A stretch of 64,000 nucleotides of DNA from NCBI RefSeq assembly GCF_003473485.1, contig NC_053042.1:49377762-49441761 (forward strand), written 5' to 3'. The translations under genes and the position numbers were made by a program. This DNA is from Medicago truncatula (lineage: Eukaryota; Streptophyta; Magnoliopsida; Fabales; Fabaceae). The notes below the pieces were generated by a model that did not search any database, was not told where the DNA came from, and saw only the letters and a list, made by a program, of their open reading frames with translations. Below, in pieces: positions 22,781-33,192 of the stretch (within the stretch, counting starts at the first letter, position 1; every line of letters starts with the position of its first letter).

Positions 22781-23392
22781 ATGTCAGCTCGGGCAGAATG
22801 CAGATTTTCTCAAAAACTCACTCAAATCCATGGTTCTAACCGTAAAACTGATTCTAATCATTGTTCTATTAATAGTCTAAAGTCTGGACACTATTTCTAC
22901 ATCAATTCAACAAATTCCTACTCTTAATTAATTAATTCTCCAACTTTAACCTAATTCTCAAATTCTCAAAACTACAACCTACAACTTGTTAAATCCACTT
23001 TTCAGAATCATATAACTTATAATTAAAGAAGGTTAGTCTCACCCTTACCTTAGGTTAATCGATTGCAAGCTTCTCCTCTTTGGTTATTCTCTTCTCTTGT
23101 TTTCTCCCTTTTTCTCCAAAAGCTTGTTTTACGTGAAAACTATTATGACCTTTGTTTCTCCTATTTATTTCCTCAACCCTTTTTATCTTATTTCCACTTA
23201 TTCCACTAAACTCTTATAAATTTCAAAACAGCCCCCACAACTTAATCTTATTTTATTTTCAAATCTTATTCTATTAAATAATAAAATAAATCACTTAATA
23301 AATCAACAACACATCACATAATCATATAAATCACATAAGTCATATAAATTGACTCTAGACTCAATAAAATAATCAAATAATTAAATAGGGCG

Positions 23393-23975
23393 TTAGACCG
23401 GGCCAGACTTTTTTTCTTAAATAGAGAAGACCTAGGTTTTTTTTAAGCCTATTTAGCTTAAAAGGCCAGACCACATGCCTCTCAAAAAGCCTATTAGGCC
23501 GGCCTATTTAAGTAATATGAATAATATTATTTATTATTATATTATATTTTGTACTTTGAATTAAAATATAAATTTGTAAACTTTTTCAATAATTTAAGCT
23601 TTATTAGTATACATTAATTTTTTGCATCTATAAATGTTTATTATAAACTATAATTGAAATATGATACAGTATATAGTTGATTTCCCTAAAATCTCGTGTT
23701 GATTATCAAAAGAGAGTTTAATCTAATAGAACTATTAATTCGTTAGTCCATTTAAACTTAGATCACATTGCATATTTAAATATGTTCATAAGATATAGAC
23801 TTTTAAATAGGCTAGCAGGCCGTATCAGACTTTCAGAAGGTCCGACTCAAACCCAAAAAGTATGCCTATGACAGGCCGCAGGCCAGACTTAGACTTAAAA
23901 AAAAAATATGGTAGATCAGACTGAGGCCTTACAAAGCCTTGCTCGGCCTAGCCTATTCCCATCCTACTCGGGTAA
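23393..23975. mobile_element. Possible hAT-like element with AGGCC-rich ends
   Basis: GC-rich ends carry inverted AGGCCGGCC/GGCCTAGCC words around an AT-rich centre. The right end, read inverted, is GGATGGGAATAGGCTAGGCC, like hAT MITE termini. Left end and duplication are unclear. Confidence 0.35.
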
Positions 23976-24244
23976 GAACACATTGTTGCACGCGCCTGAT
24001 ACACTACTATTTGTCGACACTATTTCCCTTAATTCCGTGTGTGCCAAACCACGGCAACTACCAAAGGTAGTCTGAAAAAGATCCAATAAACAGTGTCAAA
24101 CGTTTGATATACAATCATTTCAGGAAAATTATTAAGGTTACGTTTGGTACCAAATTAACTCCAATAATAACGTGGCTGGCCGCTTGTGATTATTAGATTG
24201 GTGAATGCGTGGCGTGACTGTAGGATTTAACAGATTGGTTTATT

Positions 24245-25195
24245 TTTTTAAGAAACTAAGCAAAATATATTAATGAAAAGTTCAGTCCCTCAAGCACAAG
24301 ATGTGCGGAAAGGAGCTGAATAGTTTAATTACAAAGCAACAAGGCTAAACTCAGCCATAAAGTCAACAAACAAAAAACAGACATTACATGACCGTCTGTT
24401 AGAGCTGTCAAAACGGGCGGCCCGGCCCGGCCAAGGGCTTTTAAGGGCCGGGCTAAAAAGCCCGGTTTGAATATGGGCTGCAAAAATGAGCCCGAGCCCG
24501 GCCCTATACGGGCTCCCGGGCTAACGGGCCGGCCCTGGCCCGTATTTTTTTCTTCCCTTTTCCATTCTTTTAAGTATGGAACATACATAAATATGTCGGG
24601 CTAACGGGCCAGCCCGGGCCCGTATCAGTCTCTCACACACACAGACCACAAAAAAAAAAAAACAGTTGTATTTTTTGCGGGCTTTCGGGCAGCCCGGAGC
24701 CCGGACGGGCTAGCCCTAACGGGCCAAGGGCTTTTATGGGCCGGGCTAAAAAGCCCTCTTCAATTTCGGGCTCCAATTATTCGGCCCAAGCCCTACATTT
24801 TATTCGGGCTTTCGGGCCGGCCCTTACGGCCCGACCCATTTTGACAGCTCTACCGTCTGTAAACAACTTAAAGGATTTTGTCTCCAAAAGAAATATCAAA
24901 AGCGAACATGGTAAAGTTTGCTTTCAACCACCAAAATGTTTGAAGCTTAACCCTTTCAAGAAGAGCATTTAGATGATCACTGTGATTTTGGAAAATTTTC
25001 CTGTTGCAATCTTTCCATATAACAAATAAGACAAAAGTCCAGATAATAGTAAAAGGTGTCCTAGAATTCTTTGAGAAGCCTCCAAAGGCACAAAACTGAT
25101 TAACATGTATATGTAAATTGCCATGTAAAACCGTAATAATACCAAGCCAGTGCGATATCAAGAGCCAAAGTCGACCAAACCAGTGGATTTTATTT
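24245..25195 (-). pseudogene. LINE (L1-type) ORF2 3' fragment, interrupted
   Basis: On the minus strand, the stretch encoding FVLFVIWKDCNRKIFQN and KLQTFWWLKAN (about 24868-25161) matches the C-terminal end of plant non-LTR retrotransposon reverse transcriptases. The 3' part continues to about 24245 but is split by the hAT-like element at 24400-24852. There is no intact ORF and the upstream domains are absent, so it is a 5'-truncated dead copy. The LINE at 62390-63570 has a similar 3' end (CAAGATGT word on the plus strand). Confidence 0.75.
24400..24852. mobile_element. hAT-like GC-rich MITE, copy A (453 bp)
   Basis: Ends TAGAGCTGTCAAAACGGG and CATTTTGACAGCTCTA are inverted, and perfect 8-bp duplications CCGTCTGT lie at 24392-24399 and 24853-24860. 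The inside is packed with GGGCCGGGC/GCCCGGCCC words. It sits inside a LINE fragment. Copy B is at 60990-61714. Confidence 0.92.
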
Positions 25196-26935
25196 ATGTG
25201 TTACCAATCCAACTTTCTTTTTTTATCCATTTTAGGATTTGCTCCTTTTCCCTTTTTTATGGTTTCATTGTAAATTTGTAAGAGTGGGGTAGGAATGAAG
25301 AAAAAAGATAAGAACGTGCAACGTATATTAAAGTGTGAATTTCAACCCTTTTACTATATTTAACCATGACGGTGAAAAGGAAACAAAATGAACCATATCA
25401 TTTTTAGGAAACAAAATGAACCATATCATCTTTTTTTTTTACTTTTTCTGAAGATTTTCAATATAATGCACTATGTTTGCCTCAGTTATAATTATTATAA
25501 TTTATTAAACAATCGAGCTCATTAACAATGTTTGAAATTGCCTCTCAAAAAAAAAAAAAAACGTTTGAAATAGAATGATTATTAGCCTAAATAAAAACCG
25601 TTCAATGATTTGAAAATAAAAATTGATCAGTTGTTTAATTTTCGAAAAAGCAGTATTACTTATAAATTTATCAGAACAATATTTAACTTGTATTTATCTT
25701 TATTTTGAAGGAAACTTGTATTTATCTTTTAGTAACAATAATGTTTAACGTAAACAAAAATAACGTTTCACGTGAGACCAAGCCGGACTTTGGGATGTGC
25801 AAACCACTCAATGGAGATGGACCTCCTTAAGGTATGGGTCTCAAAAAAATTATAGTCCAGTAGTACTACTAAGTACTACCCCACTACTCCACAGGTTTTC
25901 ACTTTCCTTTTCTGTTGTCCTATTAGAATTGGGTCATCTTGCTTTTGGTGTTAAGTATATGTGTTTTTTTGGGATGGTGGTTTGAGGTTCCTCATGTATA
26001 CGGTAGTGATTTTCACCTTTGGATGTATAACATATATACAACACCTTGCATTTATCTTTTAAAAAATTTAAATAGAACATTGTTCTTTTAAAAAAAATAT
26101 ACATTTTTATTTTATTTCGGACCTCTTTTCACTTACAGAGCCGAGCCTCTGGATTCGTAGGAACGGCCATGCGTAAGTTATTTACGTTATCAAAACAAAT
26201 GGATGGACTGCAAGCATATACCAAGTTTAGTTTTTTATATTGTGTGAGAAATATCATCGAGTGTTGATGTAGTTAGAATTTAGCCAAGTTATTGATTGAT
26301 GATGTAGGTTTAAGACATTGAATTGTGTTATTCTTTAGGTTTTGAGTTTGAATTCTTTTGGTGTTAACAATTATTGTGTTGAGCTAGTCCATACAAGACT
26401 TTACTCTAACTTCAATTGAATCTTTAGATAGTGAAAGATGAGATTGGTCTAGCAAATTGGTCGATCATTGGATCATATATTGATCTCGGCCAATAAAATT
26501 GATTTTCCCCGCGTCGTCCCATTTTAAACGGCGGTCCAAACCTAAATGGGACGAGCCAACCTACTTTGGCATCCCTCTTTGTTGGCGCGTTTAATCTTGC
26601 TAATTTTTCTCTTTCGAACTGCGGCTTATAACTACTGAACGAATGAATATTTTGTGTTTTAAAAGGCTTCCATAAATAACTCTCGAACATTGTTTTTCAG
26701 GATTTGTGAACAAATATGGGTTCAAAAGAGCAATCTTCTAAGTTTGGACCTTTTCACTAACCCAGGTTAGGCTTTGAATGAGAAAAGTCCAAGCCATAAG
26801 TTACATTTCTTTACTGTGAAATAGACAACGGGAAATTATACGATGTACCCCTACAATTAGCTTTTTACCATTATAAATTTAAAAAAATGTCAATTTTACC
26901 TCTATTATTTCACTTCACCCCACAAATTGGATTTA
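25196..26935. other. Intergenic, no gene recognised
   Basis: A 28-bp duplication (AGGAAACAAAATGAACCATA core) occurs twice at 25379-25433 just before a poly-T run. A minus-strand open frame at 26424-26690 shows no recognisable domain. Confidence 0.4.
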
Positions 26936-27809
26936 GGGGGGTGTATTGGATTAGGATTTTAAAGGACAATTTTTGTTTGAAAAAGTTTTGAGGATTTTAA
27001 AAGACTTTGCAACATTTTGATGACTTTGATGATTTTAAAAGACTATTAAGGAATTCAATGAATTTAATTCATAAGATTTTAAAGGATTTGAAATGATTTT
27101 ATGGATTTCAAGAGATTTCAACAGATTTTATGAATTTTAAGAAATAATTGAAAAAAATATCATAACACATTCTCTTTCACAAAATCTCAATAAAGACTCT
27201 TTTATTTATTTTATTTTATTTTTTACGGGAGAGCTAGAGCTACAAAATCTCAATAAAGACTCTTTTATTTATTTTATTTTATTTTTTACGGGAGAGCTAG
27301 AGCTAGAGTTAGAGAGAGCGAGTGAAGGAATCAGAGAGAGAGTGGGGGAGAGAGGTTTTTTACGGGAGAGCTAGAGAGAGATTTTTTACGGAAGAGCTAG
27401 AGAGAGAGAGAGAGAGGAGAGGAAAAGAGAGAGTAAGAGAGAAGGGAGGAGACAGAGGGAGAGATAGTAAAATCTTAAAAGAAAAAAACAATCCTAAGAA
27501 ATCTCATGTTTTCATCAAATACTTTTTCATGCTAAAATTTCACTAGAAAATCCCACAAAATCCATCAAAATCTGATTTATTAAACAATCCTTCGAAGTTT
27601 GAATGATTTTGAATACCACTAGACTTTTTTTAAGTGATTAAGAGTCTTGATTGAATACCACATGACTTTTTTTAAATGACAAAGAATCTTGATTGAATAA
27701 CACAAGACTTTTTTTAAATTGAAAAGAGTTTTGATTGAATACCACAAGACTTTTTCATGATAAAAAAATCTTTTAAAATCCCTTAGAATCATGATCCAAT
27801 ACACCCCCC
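26936..27809. mobile_element. PIF/Harbinger-like (Tourist) non-autonomous element (874 bp)
   Basis: Ends GGGGGGTGTATTGGAT and ATCCAATACACCCCCC are inverted and flanked by TTA at 26933-26935 and 27810-27812. Inside are a 63-bp tandem duplication (27179-27304), a GAGAG-rich block (27300-27465) and four or so copies of a roughly 50-bp TTGATTGAATACCACAAGAC unit (27605-27760). The plus-strand frame at 27322-27546 is only this purine-rich repeat. Confidence 0.85.
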
Positions 27810-28867
27810 TTAGATCATCTTGTTCCCTTCATTATCTTCTTTTCAACTCTTTTAACAAGTTGATTTTCTTAGAGAGAGATAAAATAGGTGAAGGAGAGAC
27901 AAATAGATAATCCAAATATTTTCAATACATAAAACTTTATCAAAAATGAAAAAATTCCATTCGATTGTTATCTGAAAAAGTTTGATTGGATATTTACAAA
28001 CAAAAATTAACCGGTTTATTTCAAAACGACTGGTCATCAACTTTTCCAAATCCGGTTTTTTATTGGATATCCAAATCCATAACCGTATCCATTTTTTTTT
28101 ACTAAACCATATCATGCTTGAATATAGAATCCCTCCCTCTTTCTCTTCCCACCCCGCTCTTCTTTTCCGTCTTTTTCTGTGCATTCTTTCCCTCTTCTCT
28201 CCATAAAACTTATAAAAGTGTTCAATTTTTTTTACCCAAATCACCATCTTCTCCCTATTCTCTCCATGAATTACGTCGTGCATTTTAGCATTTCTGATAT
28301 ATAATATATAAATTATTATATCAATTCTCTATTTTTTTAGCTACAAAAGTACACTATTTATGAAAATTTAAAGTAATTCTAAATCCGGGTCTTAAGTGAT
28401 TGGAAATTTCTAAACAAGCTTTCAAACTATTTTCTAATAATATTATCACACTGCTATATAATTCCTACCTACTTTTTTGTAGCAGAAATTAGGAAATTAT
28501 GAGATACATCCTTTTCAAATCAAACAAAGTTTTTTGATTCATGTATGCTCATATATAGAACAAAAATAATTGAATATTGAATTTAGGCATGAATTTATAC
28601 ACGCATTCTAATCTAAGATAAATAGTTTTGCTTTTTAAGGCCGGTGACTTATAAAGCGTCCACAAACACCAAAATAAACATCTTAAAATAAACATCTTTA
28701 TTATGGAATCATAAAATTTAATGTTTATAGGGAATGTTGACTACAAAAAGGGTTTTCTCTCTCACTCTCTTTATATTTTCACGGGCCCATAAGATAAATA
28801 ATATTAAAATAGATAATTTTTTTTATTAAAATTTAGTGATATATAAAGTTAACGACGTAATTTTTTT
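27810..28867. other. Intergenic, nothing recognised
   Basis: AT-rich DNA with a pyrimidine-rich patch near 28130-28200. The long minus-strand open frame (27852-28283) is low-complexity Lys/Arg/Ile-rich sequence without a known domain. Confidence 0.4.
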
Positions 28868-28984
28868 TGTGAGCTTAGTTCAATTGATAAAGATATTGCA
28901 TAATATATATATATATAGGCTGAAGTTCGAACCCAGAGACCCTACTTTTCCACTACTAGACTACTTCACAAAAAAAATTATTGG
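28868..28984 (+). mobile_element. tRNA-derived SINE
   Basis: GTGAGCTTAGTTCAATTGAT (box-A-like) and GAAGTTCGAACCCAGAG (box-B-like) are followed by a CACAAAAAAA tail. Flanking direct repeat CGTAATTTTTTT (12 bp) at about 28856-28867 and 28985-28996. Confidence 0.7.
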
Positions 28985-28996
28985 CGTAATTTTTTT

Positions 28997-29623
28997 AAGC
29001 GTTGGGTTGGAGAGTTCAATGTTCATAAAATATTAACATTAAGAAATGACTCTAAAAAAAAAAGCGATGTTTACAAACATGACTCATTTAAGCATTTATA
29101 ATAAAGATCCTTAAAAAAAAAAAACATTTAAAATGAAGGAGCATTATTTTGAATGCTTTTATGTAAGAGTAATGCTCTTAACACGGTTTCATAATTGAAT
29201 TTTGATAGGTCTATAAAAGAAAAGATTTGATAACGGTTTTCCGTCATTAAAATTATGTAATAAATTATCCTACTAAAAATACAATAATTGTGATGAGCAA
29301 CCACGTCAATCTTGAATTTTGTTCTTTTTCCATTTTCACGATCACAATCATAGCTTAATAGTTAGTGTATTCTTAAATACGATTAAACCCATCCACTCCA
29401 CTTCCTTTTCAAGAGTACAAAACTGAACATTCCAGTTAAGTTAAAACCCCTTAATCACATGCAAAATCATTGGTGTCCAAATTTCAGCAGTTATTAGTTA
29501 CACAATTAGTGGAATTGCCTTAAGCACTCCACTATTAGGTATTTATCACCCACTCCTCCACCCTTTCATTCTCTATATGCACCGTTTTACTTTGAATATT
29601 GGCTTTGTTTTTTTGAGAGAGTT
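28997..29623 (+). promoter_or_regulatory. Upstream region of the rhomboid gene
   Basis: CTCTATATGC near 29572 is a candidate TATA element about 50 bases before the start codon; leader length is unknown. No other feature is seen. Confidence 0.35.
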
Positions 29624-31673
29624 ATGGACAACAAAAAAATGAATCCTAGGAGAGATGTTGAAAGTGGCAGGACAAAAAACAATTGTTCCTATGTTTATGT
29701 TGCTGAGACTCATAGAGAGTCATGCTCATGGCTTGTACCTGCTTTTGTGTTTGTTAATATTGTTGTTTTCATTGTGGTCATGGGCATCAACAATTGTCCT
29801 AACACCACTTTTGGTTTTCATAAACATCATCATCATTGTGTTGCTAGGTTTCTTCACAGGTTCTCTTTTCAGCCTTTTAGGGAGAATCCATTGCTTGGTC
29901 CTTCTTCCTTAACGTAAGAGATTCAAATCAATTTTTATTTTTTTTATTTTTTGTTATTTTATTCTTTGCTTGTGTTTTTATTAATTAGTTTGGTTTTCGG
30001 GGGTTTGAAGTTGATTTTGGCATTGCTATTATTGATGATCAAACTTGTTTTTTTTTTTTTTGAAAGAGATGATCAAACTTGTTTGATCATCCCTTTCATG
30101 CTTAGTGTATATTATCCTGAACCTTTATAATTGTGTTATGAGGAGTAATCAAACTACACTGATGCAATATTACACAAATGTTACATCGTTCAATATTGTT
30201 TTAGCCAATTCATATTTTCCAAATTTGTCCTTGGACTATAAGTATATATCATCGATATAAATTTTTACATAAATCTAAAATCATCTCATAGTTTATTGAG
30301 ACCTCCCAAGATTTAGGGTTTATGCGCTTCTAAAAAAAGCCGAACAAATATTATCAAAGCTTATCGAAAATTGATTTGTTGGTCTGAGTTTATTTTAGAT
30401 TGAATTGAATGACATGCTTTGATTTCAGCATTTCTATTGCAATTTGTGTTATTTATTGAATTTGTGTGAAGGGGAAACTTTCATTTCTTTGCATGTAACC
30501 GTTTAATTAACTAATAGCCTATTATGTTTTTGAAGAAAATATATTGATTTGAAATGTTTGGTGGATTTTTAAGATTAATCAAGATGGGAGCTCTTAGATG
30601 GGTTAATGTTGTGCACCAGCATCAGGAATGGAGACTTTTCACTTGCATTTGGTTACATGCTGGAATTATTCACTTGCTATCAAACATGTTATGCCTGGTC
30701 TTGATCGGCATTCGCCTCGAGCAACAATTCGGGTTTGGTAAGCTGTTTCCCTCTGCTGCAATGATATCTCCATTCATTAACATTTAGTAAATGTCACACA
30801 CAATAAGGAAAAACAATAAACTTTTGATTTAGTTAATTCCAATAATTGTAGTCCTTATCTAATGATACCTTCTAGAGAACTTGATTTAGTTGTTCTAGTA
30901 AATGGCCATGGCCTAACATTTTAATGTCAAATTAATGGCATGCAGTGAAGATTGGATTGATATACCTATTGTCTGGATTTGGAGGGAGTGTATTTTCTTC
31001 AATTTTTATCAGAAATAGCATTTCTGTTGGGGCTTCCAGTGCTCTTTTTGGACTCCTTGGAGCAATGATATCAGAACTTCTTACAAATTGGACTATATAC
31101 TCCAACAAAGTGAGTGTAGCTAATCAATTTGACCCCTTACTTTAATTTATGCCTTTTTGGTTTCTTCTTTAATTTGAGCAACATATCAAAGTAGAGCTGT
31201 TAATTCTAATTCTATTTTTTCCGTGTTTACGTAGGTGATGGCATTGCTCACCCTTCTTGTTATGATTGCCATCAACCTCACTATTGGCCTTTTGCCGCGC
31301 GTTGATAACCTTGCTCACATTGGAGGACTTGTGGTAGGTTTTTTACTTGGTTTCATTTTGCTACCGCGTCCTCAATATGATGGTGTTCTCCGGAAATCAA
31401 AATACAATGCTTACCAATTTGTTCTAGGGATTGTGTCTCTAGTTCTCTTGACTGCTGGGTAAGATTCTCTCTCTTTATGTCCCCTTTCCATTTGAAGTGA
31501 TGCAATTGTTTATGTTAATCTAGAAGTTGATGATAAGCAATTAATTAAATGACAGGTTATCATTTGGATTAGTGATGCTGTTCAGGGGTGAGAATGGATA
31601 TGATCACTGCCATTGGTGTCACTACCTAACATGTGTGCCAAGTTCCAGATGGGAATGCAACAGTAACACTTAA
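29624..31673 (+). CDS. RBL: Rhomboid-like intramembrane serine protease (RBL1/RBL2 type)
   Basis: Five exons: 29624-29913, 30574-30737, 30946-31109, 31235-31458 and 31556-31673, encoding 319 residues. All junctions are GT-AG and in phase. The protein has an N-terminal cytosolic stretch, a first membrane segment ([19 protein letters not shown]), the [12 protein letters not shown] motif of plant rhomboids, and the core: WR in [21 protein letters not shown], catalytic Ser182 in GASSALFG and catalytic His234 in NLAHIGG. The tail [18 protein letters not shown] is the Cys-rich end seen in Arabidopsis RBL1/RBL2. All catalytic features are present, so it should be an active protease cleaving single-pass membrane proteins, in Golgi or endomembranes by family precedent; substrates are unknown. 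Confidence 0.93.
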
Positions 31674-32473
31674 AACTGAGAGGGCTTATGGTTTTAACCT
31701 GAAATTTCTTTCTTCTATGTATAGCCATAGCTCTTAGAAATCGAAATTTGAAGTCTTTTTTCGTTTGTTACTTTGGTCTGTCTTTGTGGTTTTATATCTA
31801 CTTAGAACAGTCATACTATATATCACGATCCATTTGATTTTTGTCCATTTGATATATGTGTTGGCCATACCAATAGCAAGAATAAAAGCTATAACTTGTA
31901 ATGCATTGAAATTATACACTGAAACGTTTAACATTTCTCTATACTATGAATTTATTTTCCATATGTTCTGACTCTACCTTTCCTACTGTCCCAAAAATTA
32001 TATACATATCAAGTCATCTATTTATTTAGGCAGAACTTAGAATATGAAGTGTCAAAACATTCCAAGCATCCAATGTCTTACAAGCATATATTGAATTGGC
32101 CAAGCTTCAGTGTCTTACAAGAAACGAAAGTAGGAAAATTTATCTGTAAGACATGTCTCAGCCTCCAATATATAAGATGATGTATTTTACAACAAAATAA
32201 ATTAGGTAGGAAAGCAACCTACACCTTACCAGAACCACTGCTTGTTCCTTTAAACTCTACATTATTTTTTCGAACCAAACATTTTAAAACTTAAAACATA
32301 TAGTTTTTTATAAGAAAAAACATATATATGACATGTCACCACATTTTATAAAAAAATGGTCACAATTCAAATACTGTGTTCCTTAAACATTGATAATTGA
32401 GTTCAAGGGTATAAATAGGAGGTACCAAAAAAGCAAGTGGTGCAAATATTAGGAAAAAAGACCTCTGAAGAAT
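31674..32473. other. 3' flank of the rhomboid gene and spacer
   Basis: The first 200-300 bases are likely 3' untranslated sequence. Overlapping open frames at 31734-31971 on both strands are not gene-like. Confidence 0.45.
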
Positions 32474-32547
32474 TGGCTTCGCCCGGGTTCGAACCGGAGA
32501 CCTTCAGTGTGTTAGACTGACGTGATAACCAACTACACCACGAAACC
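32474..32547 (-). tRNA. tRNA-Val (anticodon AAC)
   Basis: On the minus strand: acceptor GGTTTCG pairs with CGAAGCC, D-arm TGGTGTAGTTGG, anticodon stem TCAGT/ACTGA with loop CTAACAC (anticodon AAC, Val), and T-arm CCGGTTCGAACCCGG. It is 74 bases including the discriminator A, with no intron. T-rich DNA follows the 3' side on the minus strand, as expected for polymerase III termination. Box A and box B are intact, so a functional gene is likely. Confidence 0.95.
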
Positions 32548-32719
32548 GTTGTGACATGTGGTTGTAAACAAATAATGAAATAATGCTACATGATGTCAAT
32601 CGAAAGTATCTGCATCTTCTAAAATAGTTGTGTCATGCATGCCTCAAAGTTCATTAGAAATTCATGTATGTAAATGTAAAACCACAAGCTCTACATTGCA
32701 CACCAACCAAGCATTTTCA

Positions 32720-32731
32720 TCTTTATATATA
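32720..32731 (+). promoter_or_regulatory. TATA box of the LTP gene
   Basis: CTTTATATATAA lies about 85-95 bases before the ATG at 32815, a usual distance for a plant gene with a leader of about 55 bases. Predicted from sequence only. Confidence 0.55.
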
Positions 32732-32814
32732 ATTTTGAAAAGCTTCTTTAAGGGAATTCATAAAAAAAATCAAAGGGAATAGAAGAAAAAGGCTTTGCTT
32801 AGAATAAGCATATT

Positions 32815-33192
32815 GTGATGGAACTGTCTACAATAAGAAGCTACAATGTATTAAGAATAATTGGGATTTTGATTTTGCTATCATCATCCCCATTTGTGTT
32901 TGCATACATTGAATGCTCCACAGTTTCTCAACTCTTTTCTTCATGCTCAGTCTTCATCAACTATGGCACGCCAGACCCTAGTCCAGGGTCCCGTTGTTGT
33001 GATGCCATGTCCGGTTTGAGTATAATTGCTAATTCCGGTGGCGGTAATAAACAATCTGTTTGTAGATGCGTAATGAGCCTCATTCAAAATTATATCCAAA
33101 ATGCTACAGCTATAGGTACTTTGCCAGGTTTATGCGGTATCTCTTTAGGCTTCACAATTATTCCCAATTCAAACTGTTTAGTTTATGATTAA
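32815..33192 (+). CDS. Non-specific lipid transfer protein, type 1
   Basis: Single exon, 125 residues. The N-terminal 30 residues form a signal peptide (IIGILILLSSSPFVFA) with likely cleavage after Ala30. The mature part has the eight-cysteine pattern at 34, 44, 61, 62, 83, 85, 107 and 121 (C-X9-C-X16-CC-X20-CXC-X21-C-X13-C), matching type 1 nsLTPs. These secreted small helical proteins carry lipids in a hydrophobic tunnel and act in cuticle building, defence or signalling; which applies here cannot be told. Starting at the second Met (residue 2) would make no real difference. It sits alone, without tandem LTP copies, about 270 bases from the tRNA-Val gene. Confidence 0.88.
   Translation: MMELSTIRSYNVLRIIGILILLSSSPFVFAYIECSTVSQLFSSCSVFINYGTPDPSPGSRCCDAMSGLSIIANSGGGNKQSVCRCVMSLIQNYIQNATAIGTLPGLCGISLGFTIIPNSNCLVYD

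Larger units (their letters stand above)
21325..23392 (-). repeat. Repetitive region, possibly a degraded LTR-retrotransposon remnant
   Basis: No coding region is seen over 2 kb. The minus strand begins TCTAACGCCCTATTTAATT, similar to LTR starts of plant Ty3/gypsy elements. The interior has two unusual repeat clusters (21860-22015 and 22420-22780). No LTR pair, primer-binding site or flanking duplication was confirmed, so the assignment is weak. Confidence 0.3.

Noticed and set aside
27852..28283. 143-residue open frame on the minus strand
   Set aside because: Repetitive Lys/Arg/Trp/Ile-rich sequence from AT- and GA-rich DNA; no recognisable domain and no gene-like neighbourhood.
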